Shown: positions 43,076 through 52,403, counted from the first letter of the stretch. The stretch is DNA of 64,000 nucleotides from Candidatus Poribacteria bacterium (GCA_028824125.1 JAPPES010000026.1:1-64000); one strand, 5' to 3'. The notes: generated by a model not told the origin, from the sequence alone. Translations and numbers: made by a program.

Positions 43076-44731
43076 ATGAGACGTTTTGGCACACAGGGAC
43101 CTGTTAATCCTCAAGAGCATTACGTTGTTTCGCGTACTGAAGAAATTGCCGACTATATCAAACGTGTCGAACAGGGCAAATATGTTGTCCTTTTTGCACC
43201 ACGCCAAACAGGCAAAACCACCTTCTTTCAAGCTGCCTTAGATGCACTCACTGTGGGTACTGTGACAAACACTGCTGGAACGCAATCCGAATCCGCTTCA
43301 AAGTTCAACTATTTCCCTATTCAACTGAATTTTGATGTGTATAAGAACACGTCTGTTACCGAATTTTACGATAATCTTTACCAAGATATTTGTGAGGAAA
43401 TTGAGAAACTGTTTCAGCGACGCGATGAGACACAGCCTGAGGCTTTAAGTCAATTATTGGCAAACACAAAACTAACGAACCACCATGCAATGAGAAGGTT
43501 TTTCAGACACCTCGAACGTTTACTCACGCACCAGAAATTCGTCATAATCATTGATGAATTTGATGGTATCCCGCAGGCTGCGCTGAGCGATTTCTTACAT
43601 ACACTCCGTCATATCTACATTTCTGGTAAACCGCGATGTCCACACAGTGTCGGCATTGTTGGAGTCAAGAGTATTGCGCAGCTCAACTATGACCGCTCAA
43701 TTTCTCCCTTCAATATCCAAGATGAGTTCCATCTACCCAACTTTACTCCCGAACAGGTGCAGGAACTACTTGGACAATATATGGATGAAGTCGGACAATC
43801 CTTCGCACTGGAAGTCATAACGTCTATTCATAAACAGACTGCCGGACAACCTGTGCTTGTCAACCGATTCGCGCAGATTCTCACCGAAGAATTGGACATT
43901 CCGAAAACTGAATCGATTACGCTTGCACACTTCTCAAAGGCACACGCCCAACTCCTTGAGGAAGATAACACAAACTTCACACATCTGCTGACTAATATTC
44001 GAAGAGATCCGCGTTTTGAAAAACTTCTAATGCGGATTATGGAACGTGAGGATGGTGTTGATTTCAATTTGCGAAGTGATGTTATCAGTGAACTTGCCAC
44101 GTACGGTGTTATTGCCAGAGGGGTTGATGGTATGTGCGAGATAGTTAATCCAATTTATCTGTATTGCATTTTGCAAGCATTCAAAGCAGTCGTGAACGGT
44201 TTGGAAGATGAGTACCTATCCGAAGGCAATAGCGAAGGGTTTCTTGGTTACCTCACACCTGCAGGACATATTGATATGCAGCCACTGCTTGACAACTTTC
44301 GAGATTTTATAACGCGGGTGGGGTTTAGGATTTTACAAGTCCCTGATACACCACAAGAATCTGTTGGCAGACATCTCCTACTTGCATATCTCGACCAATT
44401 TGTTAAAATTATTGGCGGTTTTATGCACATTGAAGTGCAAACAGGCAGAGGTAGGATGGACATTATTATCACCCATAACCAGCAAAAATATATCGTAGAA
44501 ACAAAGATTTGGAGAGGCGACAATCGTTATCAGGCAGGGAAAAAGCAACTTGCTGTCTATCTCAACACTGAGGGCGTAAAGACGGGGTACTACATCGTTT
44601 TTGATCATCGGGAGAATCCTGAACCACGGGTTGAGACAGAGACGATTGCGGGTTTGACGATTCGGAGTTATGTTATTCCTGTGCTGCAGGAGCTGCCTTC
44701 AGGAAGTCCGATTGGAGATATTCGTCTATAA
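43076..44731 (+). CDS. AAA-like ATPase fused to a PD-(D/E)XK nuclease domain
   Basis: Residues 1-330 are an archaeal-type AAA ATPase: the Walker A loop is APRQTGKTT (41-49) and Walker B is FVIIIDEFDG (about 157-166), followed by a winged-helix part. Residues about 390-551 have the PD-(D/E)XK arrangement, with HIEVQTGRGRMDIIITHNQ and a YIVETKIW strand (D, E, K as the likely catalytic set). This combination recurs in many bacteria as an orphan, possibly mobile or defence-related ATPase/nuclease of unknown role. AAAAGGAGAG lies close before the ATG. It follows mnmA-miaA but has its own promoter and is repeat-flanked downstream. Confidence 0.82.
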   Translation: MRRFGTQGPVNPQEHYVVSRTEEIADYIKRVEQGKYVVLFAPRQTGKTTFFQAALDALTVGTVTNTAGTQSESASKFNYFPIQLNFDVYKNTSVTEFYDNLYQDICEEIEKLFQRRDETQPEALSQLLANTKLTNHHAMRRFFRHLERLLTHQKFVIIIDEFDGIPQAALSDFLHTLRHIYISGKPRCPHSVGIVGVKSIAQLNYDRSISPFNIQDEFHLPNFTPEQVQELLGQYMDEVGQSFALEVITSIHKQTAGQPVLVNRFAQILTEELDIPKTESITLAHFSKAHAQLLEEDNTNFTHLLTNIRRDPRFEKLLMRIMEREDGVDFNLRSDVISELATYGVIARGVDGMCEIVNPIYLYCILQAFKAVVNGLEDEYLSEGNSEGFLGYLTPAGHIDMQPLLDNFRDFITRVGFRILQVPDTPQESVGRHLLLAYLDQFVKIIGGFMHIEVQTGRGRMDIIITHNQQKYIVETKIWRGDNRYQAGKKQLAVYLNTEGVKTGYYIVFDHRENPEPRVETETIAGLTIRSYVIPVLQELPSGSPIGDIRL

Positions 44732-45627
44732 CAATGCTGCATAGGGTTATTTAGTTCTCCATATTTTCGGTTGTTTGTGCAATGTCCCTCTTCTGTAGGA
44801 ACGAGCTCCAGCTCGCGACTTTTGGCTTGACAACATTTTATAGTAAAATCTAAAAATACCTTTACATTATTCTTAAGGTTAGCGGCGTTTGTAGTCGCGC
44901 AATTCATTGCGCCTCTTATATTCAGGGTGTGTTTGAAATCCACATAACAATAAAACGTAAAAATAATTATGGATTTCACTATAAAGTCCCTTGATAAGGG
45001 GCTTTAAGGGTTAAAAACATCTATGGCGAATTATTGAAATAATTATACACCTGATTTGTAGGAGCGATCTCCGAATCGCGACCAAAGCCAATTGTAGTCG
45101 GGAATTCAAATCAACGGTATGAATGCCTTTTGGCATTCCCCGGAGTTCTCTCCCGCCAAATGCCAAAAGCGCATGCTGCGTTGATTCACAAACCCACAAT
45201 GTCTAATTAATTCTAAAATCTACCATAAATGACTATTTTGGATAAAATATGTTCCATCTCTGCTCAATTTACGTCCGTCCTAAAAGGTTAAAAATAGGAC
45301 ATATCCACTCTATTAATTAAAATATCCAGGTAATATTCTAAAGTATTCTGTAATTTTTTGCGTAAAACCAACAATTTTGTTGTTTTTTTTTTGAAAATAC
45401 CTTATAATATAGATAGTTACATACAGACTTTATTTATTATTTTTTAATATTATTTTATTGTGACGTATAGTAACCGATAGAGCGGACGCACTTTGCTCTT
45501 TTTCAGGCGTTATGGGTCTGTAGTGGCACAATTCATTGTGCATTTTTTAGTGATATATCTCAATTTTGCTGATTGTTTCGGACCTTTGCGTAAGTCTTGA
45601 TTTAGTTAAAATCCTTCTAAGGGAGTA
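44732..45627. other. 896-bp intergenic stretch built from short repeats
   Basis: It holds GAGCTCC/AGCTCGC and GATCTCCGAATCGC palindromes (about 44796 and 45056), the TATAGT element at 44839, and a CCCTTGATAAGGGG repeat (44983-45010). A fragment containing CAAATGCCAAAAGCGCAT (about 45157) is shared with 54714. A lone TATAGT-family end (about 45198-45230) and a very AT-rich tract (45300-45480) follow. No gene is supported. Confidence 0.6.
44839..44983. repeat. 145-bp inverted-repeat element, TATAGT family
   Basis: Ends TATAGTAAAATCTAAAAATA and the complement TATAGTGAAATCCATAATTA. The left 75 bases are nearly identical to 39838-39912, including GTAGTCGCGCAATTCATTGCGCC. The right half differs, so the two copies share an arm but not the whole body. 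Confidence 0.7.
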
Positions 45628-45996
45628 TTGGATTTGTTGATTAACAGTAAAGTTTTTTTACTACTGATTTTGTGTTATATAACCTCAAGTTTAGGTTGTG
45701 GTCCACGCGAGCCTAATGCTGAAACGATTAAATATGATTTGGATAAGCACTTCATTTCTTTGGCTTTGTGGAATCATAAAACCTTAAGTGTAAAAATAAT
45801 GAATAAGCAACAAAAACGAAATGGAGATGCCTTAGACTACCGTATTGAGGCGAATATGGTGGGTAATGCTAGTTCGACAAGTAATAGGCGTAGATCAGCC
45901 ACAATTGAATTCGTAGTGACGTATAGAAAGACAAATGGTGCCTGGCAGTACGCTGGAGAAGAACAGATTAAAGTTATTAAACAAACCCTTGAATAG
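45628..45996 (+). CDS. Small lipoprotein of unknown function
   Basis: The 122 residues start with a lipoprotein signal ending in SSLGC24. The mature part carries a single beta-rich unit (ETIKYDLDKHF...LSVKIMNKQQKRNGDALDYRIEANMVG, then ATIEFVVTYRKTNGAWQYAGEEQI) that resembles small NTF2-like or pepSY-type envelope domains, without a firm match. The start is TTG 45628, with AAGGGAG spaced by three bases. The gene stands between a long repeat-rich spacer and 383 bp without genes. Confidence 0.55.
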   Translation: MDLLINSKVFLLLILCYITSSLGCGPREPNAETIKYDLDKHFISLALWNHKTLSVKIMNKQQKRNGDALDYRIEANMVGNASSTSNRRRSATIEFVVTYRKTNGAWQYAGEEQIKVIKQTLE

Positions 45997-46379
45997 AGTC
46001 CCTAAGCATTTGATGAAGGATATATCTGTCTTAGAGAATATTGCTCAAACAATAGATACTAACTTGTGAAACTTAATCCATTACGGACGTGAGTTCTCTA
46101 TTGAAAGAATTGTGATCCATTATTGGTTAGACAAGATGTAGATTTTCGCTTGACTGTTTCTGCTAACTATTATGATCTTCGTTCCTGTAAAAGATGGGTG
46201 CAGTTGTTTTGGATGAAGTCAATGTCCACGGGAGTTAGACTTTTTATTACTATTTGTTATTTACCTGAACTACTTTGTTTTATGAATTGGCAACAGCGAC
46301 TTTTGTTTGCGGCACGGTTGTTACTTACCCCTTCTGTAACACAAAATGACAGAGATTCTACCTAAAATGGAGATATTTT
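45997..46379. other. 383-bp stretch without a supported gene
   Basis: I see no promoter, palindrome or conserved reading frame here. A possible 80-codon frame (46123-46365) is rich in Cys, Trp and Leu, lacks an SD and looks like chance. Confidence 0.5.
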
Positions 46380-46916
46380 ATGAAAATGAACAAACATTTT
46401 TTTATTCTGACAACTCTGATGATGCTGCTGATCTGTGGCACACCGTTGGCTACTCATGCCCAGTTGTTTGACGGTAAGCGCGAAGGTTTAATTCTTGGAG
46501 GTGGTATCGGCTATGCAGCAGTTGCCAGCGGTGATTATGGATCAGCAACAGGTTTTACCACATTAGGCAAAATCGGTTATGGCACTTCAGATCAATTGAT
46601 TATCTATGTGTCATCATCTATTATAAGTTTTTTTCCAAGTCTGGGATTCGCATACTATCCTAACTTAGATTCAGACTACTTTGTGCAAGGCGCGCTTGGC
46701 TACACAAGTGCGGATAATGATAGTATACTATCAATATCAGGTGGAATGGGTTACGAGTTACGTGATCACATGGCTCTTGAGTTTATGTTAGGATACAATA
46801 GGTTGTCCGATACCTATACGAGTTCATTTAATATTTTTACTGGTGCTACAACTACTGCTACATCTCATAGTAATTTTATTACTATAGCAGCAACTTTTAA
46901 CTACTATTTCTATTAG
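46380..46916 (+). CDS. Predicted outer-membrane beta-barrel protein
   Basis: The 178 residues start with a signal peptide (MNKHFFILTTLMMLLICGTPLATHA). After it, alternating hydrophobic strands (GLILGGGIGYAAVASGDYG, LGKIGYGTSDQLIIYVSS, ISGGMGYELRDHMALEFML, FITIAATFNYYFY) and a C-terminal aromatic (Tyr) suggest an eight-stranded outer-membrane barrel. No specific family is recognised. The start is ATG 46380, with GGAGATA near; ATG 46386 is an equal option. A porin or surface-anchoring role is inferred from fold only. Confidence 0.6.
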   Translation: MKMNKHFFILTTLMMLLICGTPLATHAQLFDGKREGLILGGGIGYAAVASGDYGSATGFTTLGKIGYGTSDQLIIYVSSSIISFFPSLGFAYYPNLDSDYFVQGALGYTSADNDSILSISGGMGYELRDHMALEFMLGYNRLSDTYTSSFNIFTGATTTATSHSNFITIAATFNYYFY

Positions 46917-47072
46917 CTTCAGGACTTACACAGGACTATTTAGTTTTAAGAATATCAGTTATTGAGTGTTGCTGGCACAATGCACATGTTCACAACGAGA
47001 ATAAGACATTCAACCTGATTCACCCACAAGCTGGCACCAAACCAGCATAATCACAATTAAAGGAGGGTCAAA

Positions 47073-47819
47073 ATGACCACCAACAAGTTATACCGAGCAA
47101 TACTGCTACTATGCGCAACAGTGGCAGTAATGAGTTTCTTATCTTGCGCAACTGACGAAGAAGACGACACCATACTGGAAGAAGTAGTGATACAACCGGA
47201 ACCGAAAAAGCCATCTCCTCCACCGGGACCTGACTGGGCTGACAACATAATAACCATTAGAACAGGGAGGTATCAAACAGGACTGCAACTACTACAAGCA
47301 CTGGATAATAAGTGGAACTTCGCAGCAAGAAGAAGGATGAGATGGGATCTTGCAGACCCTGATTTCCCGATGTCAAAAAGTCCCGGAGGTGTGGTGGATG
47401 TCACAATCGTAACACTACTGGAAGCCGGTTTCAAGAAACCGGTGACAATACATCAAATAAGAGAACGATACCGAGAACTCGGATATCGACCTCTGACATT
47501 AGAAGAAGCGGTGGAGCTCCGACTCCAATTCACCGATCAACCGGACTCCTCCGAAAAAAAGCCCACAGAACAAGAAAGACATTGGAGCTACTTCTTCGTG
47601 CTGATAAGTGAGGAAGATGCGGAGTTCCTCTTAGGAGACATACTCCTCTTATACAGATCAAGCTACAGAAGAGAGTTCGGCGAGGAATTTGGCATAGCAC
47701 CGACCTCTGCAGGCAGAAGAAAATTCAACCCCTTCTCCGTGCTTGAGCCCTCTCACTTTTCCCTAATCAGGGATATGAACGAGTTGCCCATCAGTTTCGC
47801 CTGCGTCAAGGTTAAATAA
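47073..47819 (+). CDS. Lipoprotein of unknown function with atypical codon use
   Basis: The 248 residues begin with a lipoprotein signal (LLLCATVAVMSFLSC25), then a Glu/Pro-rich linker (residues 27-55) and a folded part. Conserved-looking blocks are VDVTIVTLLEAGFKKPVT, IRERYRELGYRPLTLEEAV and YFFVLISEEDAEFLLGDILLLYR, none known to me. The SD is strong (AAAGGAGGG). Codons are unlike the neighbours: AGA for arginine, ATA for isoleucine and CTA/ACA are frequent, which suggests acquisition from another genome. A terminator follows at 47831. Confidence 0.6.
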   Translation: MTTNKLYRAILLLCATVAVMSFLSCATDEEDDTILEEVVIQPEPKKPSPPPGPDWADNIITIRTGRYQTGLQLLQALDNKWNFAARRRMRWDLADPDFPMSKSPGGVVDVTIVTLLEAGFKKPVTIHQIRERYRELGYRPLTLEEAVELRLQFTDQPDSSEKKPTEQERHWSYFFVLISEEDAEFLLGDILLLYRSSYRREFGEEFGIAPTSAGRRKFNPFSVLEPSHFSLIRDMNELPISFACVKVK

Positions 47820-47830
47820 CGACAACAAGC

Positions 47831-47860
47831 AATGCGCGACCACAATGGTCGCGCATTTTC
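47831..47860 (+). terminator. Rho-independent terminator
   Basis: AATGCGCGACCA pairs perfectly with TGGTCGCGCATT, with a 3-base loop and TTTTC. It directly follows the lipoprotein gene. Confidence 0.8.
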
Positions 47861-47869
47861 TATACCCTA

Positions 47870-48094
47870 CTATCGATACCGACCGTCCGGAAGCAACTGC
47901 AAAAATTCCCCGAGCGCCCGACCGAAATACCCATTAAACCGAGCATCATAAGAATACACATACTCATCAAACGCCTCCTGCGGAGTCAAAAATCCGAAAT
48001 GCTTCGCCTGAAACGCCGGATCATTCTCATCAGCAAACAACGAACCTAAAAGGCGATATCGTCGCAATCTCTCTCTATTATTCACCGACTGCAA
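47870..48094 (-). CDS. Possible truncated gene of unknown function
   Basis: The 74 residues start at TTG with an in-frame stop four codons upstream, so this may be only a 3' fragment. Composition is protein-like (FGFLTPQEAFDEYVYSYDARF, then FGRALGEFLQLLPDGRYR) with Arg- and Gly-rich ends. No family is recognised. It lies back-to-back with a restriction-like relic at 48099, in a region with foreign features. Confidence 0.35.
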   Translation of the reverse strand: MQSVNNRERLRRYRLLGSLFADENDPAFQAKHFGFLTPQEAFDEYVYSYDARFNGYFGRALGEFLQLLPDGRYR

Positions 48095-48098
48095 TAAT

Positions 48099-48230
48099 GA
48101 CGTTCAAAATCGGATTGTAGTAGAAGTTGGCAACCGTTTAGCGCGCGTTGCAAAGCTGAGACAAGAAGCGGATTCTGTTGTGGAGCAGAGAAAAGAAAGA
48201 GTTGAGCAAATTCTGTTGGCAGAGGCATAG
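48099..48230 (+). pseudogene. C-terminal fragment resembling a type I restriction specificity subunit (HsdS-like)
   Basis: The frame to the TAG at 48228-48230 reads IVVEVGNRLARVAKLRQEAD and ends EQRKERVEQILLAEA. That pattern (a coiled-coil tail after a RIV-EV block) is common at the end of HsdS proteins. Nothing upstream provides the DNA-recognition domains or a start, so it is a remnant. Confidence 0.4.
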
Positions 48231-48255
48231 GATAAATTGCGCAGATGCATGGTTT

Positions 48256-48819
48256 TCATAATATTTTATTGATATTTTTTCGAGATTGAAACACCCCCTC
48301 CCCAAAAAGATTCATCTGCCCACCTGTCCTACGCTCAATCACCTGTTCCTGCGTTATCTGCTTACCGTTTTCATCGATATGAACGACAGGAAAATCCTGA
48401 GTAGTAAGGGTAGTACTAATCAGTTTAGTTCGGTGGCAATGCTCAGGTTTTCCCTCGCTGCACATAAGCGCAACGCGCTGCTGTTGCGAAAAGGCAGCGT
48501 GAAGACGTTGAATACCGTGCTGATAGAATTCTGTCTCCTTAACTTTTTCGTAATCAACTATACCATTGACGTAGCACGTTTCATCCTCAGGTTTCCCACC
48601 GAGCAGATCCCCCATATACACATAACGAATACCGTGCTGTTCCAATTCATTTGCAAGCGGCTTTTTGGAAAACTCCGGCTTATAACCCGAATGCGGAATT
48701 GAGCGCACATCTATGAGATAAGCAATCTTATATTGCTGTAGCACTTCAATGAACTCTGCTATTGAGCGGCTGCCATAACCTATAGTATAGATTGGAATAG
48801 TGTCTGTTGTTCTTTCCAT
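48256..48819 (-). CDS. DUF488 family protein
   Basis: The 187-residue protein is a full DUF488 member, with TIGYGSRSIAEFI at the start, LIDVRSIPHSGYKPEFSK in the middle, and VALMCSEGKPEHCHRTKLI, whose Cys-His-rich loop is a family hallmark. The family function is unknown; a metal- or nucleic-acid-related role has been proposed for some members. It starts at ATG 48819 without a strong SD. It is convergent with the preceding relic and probably transcribed alone. Confidence 0.88.
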   Translation of the reverse strand: MERTTDTIPIYTIGYGSRSIAEFIEVLQQYKIAYLIDVRSIPHSGYKPEFSKKPLANELEQHGIRYVYMGDLLGGKPEDETCYVNGIVDYEKVKETEFYQHGIQRLHAAFSQQQRVALMCSEGKPEHCHRTKLISTTLTTQDFPVVHIDENGKQITQEQVIERRTGGQMNLFGEGVFQSRKNINKIL

Positions 48820-48871
48820 GATAGGTAGATAATATCACATCCATCGTCAAAACACAAGAAGGGTTTTTGGC

Positions 48872-48903
48872 ACAAAAAGAAAGGCGCGCAGGAAAGCGCG
48901 CCT
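48872..48903 (-). terminator. Rho-independent terminator of the third sigma-propeller gene
   Basis: On the minus strand, AGGCGCGC pairs with GCGCGCCT around a 6-base loop, followed by TTCTTTTT. It lies 28 bases after the stop. Confidence 0.85.
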
Positions 48904-48931
48904 AAAGTAGATTCAGTTGAGTTCGTATAAA

Positions 48932-51900
48932 CTATTCGTCAAGCATGAAGCGTAGCACACCCCGTCCGAATGTCCCAACATAGATCGTATTTCCATCAAC
49001 ATCAAGACAGGTAACAGGATATGGAATTTCTGGCGTGACTTGCTGCCATGTACCAGAATTCTTGTTCAACTGATATATTTTTTGCTTGGACTCGCCATAA
49101 ACTGTTGTGTCATTCACTATCAGTCTATTCATAACGAGCGGTGTTCCTTCAGTATCTGTAAGTGTGTGCCAATCAGTACCGTTGCTTGACCGTACAACAC
49201 CTTTATCTGTTGCTACATAGACACTTTTCCCAACGAAAGTTATTGCATTGAAACGTTCAACAGAAAATGGCAGATTTGGCGTAATATCGTTCCAAGTGTC
49301 GCCTTCATCAAACGATCGCATAAGGCGTCCATCCCGTTTGCCGACGTAAACAGTTTTTCCTGAAACGGCAAACCATAAATTCTTAGCAATGACAAATTTG
49401 GAATTTAAGTCTATATCAAAAGGTCCACCTATATCCGCTATTCCCGTGTTGTACCAATTCAGGGTTCCAATACGCCATCTAAAGAATTTGTTTTGGTAAT
49501 TTACGTAGTAAGCCGTGTCTGTAACTGTGAGACTTCTGGGTCCGGGCACAATCAAAAATTCGGTTTTGTGCGTTTTGTTTTGACTACGCACAATCCACTC
49601 AGACAAAATTTGGCTCTTTGTCGAACCGAGTGCATTTTTCAAAACAGGGACTCCTGGAATATCTGCGAAACTATTTCCTTCGGAAGTCAATCGCAAAAAA
49701 CGAAATGTTCCTTCTCTATCTTTACTTGCATAGAGTTCTCCATTGAATTCTTCAATGTGTATGAGATTACTCGTATCGCTGGAAAAGGGTATCCACGATT
49801 CACCACCATCAATTGAATACACAAGTCCTGTTTCTGTCTTGTCGGGCTGTGTAAGTGTAAGTCCCAATTTTCGATCAATGTATGAATACACAAGTCCTGT
49901 TTCTGTGCTTGCATAGAGAATCCCGTTAAGTACAATTAATTGTTGAATTTCTGTATTCACAAGTCCAGTATTAAATTGATGCCACGACTCACCGTTATCA
50001 GTTGATCGATGAATTCCGTATATTCCACTTGTAAAGAAAGTACTTGCATTCGATAGCACTGCAGCGGTAGCACTACTTATTTTTTTACTTGCATGAACTG
50101 AAAATGTCCACGCTTCACCACCATCAATTGAGTAGAAGTGGTCCTCACCGTCTATCACCATCACTTTTTCTCCGGATGCGGTAATCTTGAGCATTGGATT
50201 TGCCATTTTTGCCCATACTATTTCTGAGATAGGATAAGTGTCTTCTGCTAATTTATTTACTCGTGATTCTTTCTTTGAAGAACGACGGTTCTGAAGCTGT
50301 TTCTTGTCAGGAGAATCATGCATCGGAGTTATAGATTTCCATGAATTACCACGGTCAGTTGAGTGAAAAAGGGACCACGCGATTCCCTTGCCTTCATTTC
50401 CCCATAATTCTATCCAGCTTGGCAATTCCTTATCAAAAGCTGGATCAACAGTTATGATGGTACTTTCTGCACCGACTTTATATAATGGATCATCAGCAAA
50501 TATCACCCATCCCAATTTTGCTGCAACATAGAGATGGTTTTCTGTAGCTATTAATGCCGCGATATCCAGTTTCTCATCTTGTGCATCCTCAGGATTGATA
50601 GGCAATTGCTCCCACGTATCTGAATTGAGGCGATAGAGTCCTTTATCGGTACCCACAAAGACGGTACTTTCAATAGCGGCAATTGCGCGAATTTTCTTGT
50701 CTTTTAGGCCTTCAGGCAATGGAGTCCACGATTTACCTACATCATCCGTTCGGAATACGCCGTTAGAATATGCCAGGTAGATCACCATACTGCTTTGTGT
50801 ACCTGGGATTCCATCAGTTATTACTATGTCAATAGGCTCACTTTTTGGAGACTCACAAAGCACTACCCATGTTTCACCTCTATCTGTGGAAGTTAAAATG
50901 TCTGTGTTGGTAGCAAGATAAAGTGTATCCTGCCGTTCTACTACGGGCCACCACGTTGGTATAGGTGTCAGTAAAGTGTGTGAAGGCCCCTTAATGTTAT
51001 TAATGTGTTTCCACGCAGTACCATCATCTGTGAGTCTGTATAGACCTTGCCGTGCACCTGCGTACACGTCCCCACGGGTTGTTGTGAAGAGACCAGATAC
51101 TGAACCACCTTCCGGTCCTTTTGTTTGAATCCACTGCGGTTTTGCGTTTGAGACTTCCACTTCGTCCGCTTGTGCTGCAGCGAATAGCGGATCATCAGGT
51201 TTCTGTCCTACCCCATTGCTCTCACCTGTTAAATCTATATGTCCGATCTGATTTCTAACTGCAGGTTTTGCGGGAGAATCAATAACAAGCTGCGCTTCCG
51301 ATATTTCAATCGTCCGTTCTGATTGTGCGTTTAAGTTGAACGGCTTCTGAAAATTTTTTAGGCGTTGTGTGCCAAGTCCCATCAGCAATAGGACTAAAAC
51401 AGCAGAGGCAGCAGACATTGCTAATGGCACGAGTGGTTTACTGCCCGAAGGTGTTATCGGATTAAGTCGTGAAATTTCCTTCATGATGTTCTCTGTCATT
51501 TGTGTCGGCAGTTGGAAACTGCTAAGATTTTCTTTAATCATTGCTTCCTCTTTCTTTAGTCGGTTGCGGGCGCGACTAAGACGGCTCCTCACGGTATTTG
51601 GGGATACACCGAGAAACTCGCTAATAGATTCACAGGTCATTTCTCCAAGATAGTGGAGCGTCATGACTGTTCGTTCACTTTCGGGTAATTTTTTAAGCAA
51701 ATCTCTCACCAGTTCACGCCGAATTTCGTTAGCATCTGCCTCTCGTTGTTCTTCCATGTATTGTGTATATGCCACTTGGTCCACCTCTCTGCTATCTACG
51801 GTTTCTAAGGATTGCATCGGCAGGCGTTTCTTTCGGAGCCACTCATAGCACAAGCGAGTCGCAATAACATAGAGCCATCCAGAAAACAGGTTGTGGTTTT

Positions 51901-52090
51901 TCAAAGTACCAAGTTTTTGGTATGCCCTCAGAAAAGCGTCCTGTGTAATTTCCTGTGCGATATGAAAATCACCGATTTTCTGCCACGCCAGCGCGTGTAC
52001 GCCCTTTTGATATTTTTCTACTAAGGCGGTGAACGCTGATTGGTCACCGTCCAATGTTCGCTGAATCAGTTCAGCATCCTTCTTTTTCAT
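48932..52090 (-). CDS. ECF sigma factor fused to a transmembrane segment and an extracytoplasmic beta-propeller (copy 3)
   Basis: Third member of the family at 4820 and 8202, on the opposite strand. Sigma region 2 (6-75), region 4 (130-182, SISEFLGVSPNTVRSRLSRA), linker (SFQLPTQMTENIMKEISRL) and membrane span (221-241) sit at the same residue numbers as in the other two. The propeller part (242-1052) has Asp-boxes STDRGETW, STDRGNSW, SIDGGEAW, STDNGESW and SIDGGESW. It has grown by a 69-bp tandem duplication (direct repeats at 49814 and 49883), giving TETGLVYS twice, 23 residues apart. The start ATG 52090 (GGAGGA upstream) is preferred to one 45 bases earlier. It stands alone, with a strong terminator. 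Confidence 0.85.
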   Translation of the reverse strand: MKKKDAELIQRTLDGDQSAFTALVEKYQKGVHALAWQKIGDFHIAQEITQDAFLRAYQKLGTLKNHNLFSGWLYVIATRLCYEWLRKKRLPMQSLETVDSREVDQVAYTQYMEEQREADANEIRRELVRDLLKKLPESERTVMTLHYLGEMTCESISEFLGVSPNTVRSRLSRARNRLKKEEAMIKENLSSFQLPTQMTENIMKEISRLNPITPSGSKPLVPLAMSAASAVLVLLLMGLGTQRLKNFQKPFNLNAQSERTIEISEAQLVIDSPAKPAVRNQIGHIDLTGESNGVGQKPDDPLFAAAQADEVEVSNAKPQWIQTKGPEGGSVSGLFTTTRGDVYAGARQGLYRLTDDGTAWKHINNIKGPSHTLLTPIPTWWPVVERQDTLYLATNTDILTSTDRGETWVVLCESPKSEPIDIVITDGIPGTQSSMVIYLAYSNGVFRTDDVGKSWTPLPEGLKDKKIRAIAAIESTVFVGTDKGLYRLNSDTWEQLPINPEDAQDEKLDIAALIATENHLYVAAKLGWVIFADDPLYKVGAESTIITVDPAFDKELPSWIELWGNEGKGIAWSLFHSTDRGNSWKSITPMHDSPDKKQLQNRRSSKKESRVNKLAEDTYPISEIVWAKMANPMLKITASGEKVMVIDGEDHFYSIDGGEAWTFSVHASKKISSATAAVLSNASTFFTSGIYGIHRSTDNGESWHQFNTGLVNTEIQQLIVLNGILYASTETGLVYSYIDRKLGLTLTQPDKTETGLVYSIDGGESWIPFSSDTSNLIHIEEFNGELYASKDREGTFRFLRLTSEGNSFADIPGVPVLKNALGSTKSQILSEWIVRSQNKTHKTEFLIVPGPRSLTVTDTAYYVNYQNKFFRWRIGTLNWYNTGIADIGGPFDIDLNSKFVIAKNLWFAVSGKTVYVGKRDGRLMRSFDEGDTWNDITPNLPFSVERFNAITFVGKSVYVATDKGVVRSSNGTDWHTLTDTEGTPLVMNRLIVNDTTVYGESKQKIYQLNKNSGTWQQVTPEIPYPVTCLDVDGNTIYVGTFGRGVLRFMLDE

Positions 52091-52128
52091 GGGAATCCTC
52101 CGGAGTTTTAGCATCCCTTGATTAATTA

Positions 52129-52157
52129 GACGCACCTTAGATCATAAATTGTTGCAT
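52129..52157 (-). promoter_or_regulatory. Candidate ECF-type promoter of the third sigma-propeller gene
   Basis: On the minus strand, ATGCAACA (52157-52150), a 17-base spacer and CGTC (52132-52129, within GCGTC) lie 38 bases before the start. These are the same two boxes as at 4741 and 8086, in an otherwise unrelated spacer. Confidence 0.65.
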
Positions 52158-52179
52158 TTTTTTATTAAAAGCACAAAAT

Positions 52180-52300
52180 TATAGTCCAATCCGAAAATAT
52201 GTGGACATTTCAATGAATAGCAATCCCGACACGCTCTCGCTGGCGAGGTTTCCTAACCTCGCTGGTGAAAAGTATCCAATTAATTCTGAAATCTACAATA
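52180..52300. repeat. 121-bp inverted-repeat element, TATAGT family
   Basis: Ends TATAGTCCAATCCGAAAATA and the complement TATTGTAGATTTCAGAATTA, with GGCGAGGTTTCCTAACCTCGC in the middle. It occupies much of the 313-bp gap between the divergent sigma and dioxygenase genes. Confidence 0.6.
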
Positions 52301-52403
52301 ATTAATTTTTCAATTTGTTGGCAATTATGCTATACTTTAATACATAAACACTGTCATGAAAAGGATTTTATAACCTATACACTCACATGGGTGGAGGTAA
52401 GGA

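Noticed and set aside
44732-45200. Repeated palindromes that might be a CRISPR array
   Set aside because: The units differ from one another, are not regularly spaced and no cas gene is present.
46123-46365. An 80-codon open frame between two envelope genes
   Set aside because: It has no SD, no clear start context, a Cys/Trp/Leu-rich chance-like composition and no recognisable domain.
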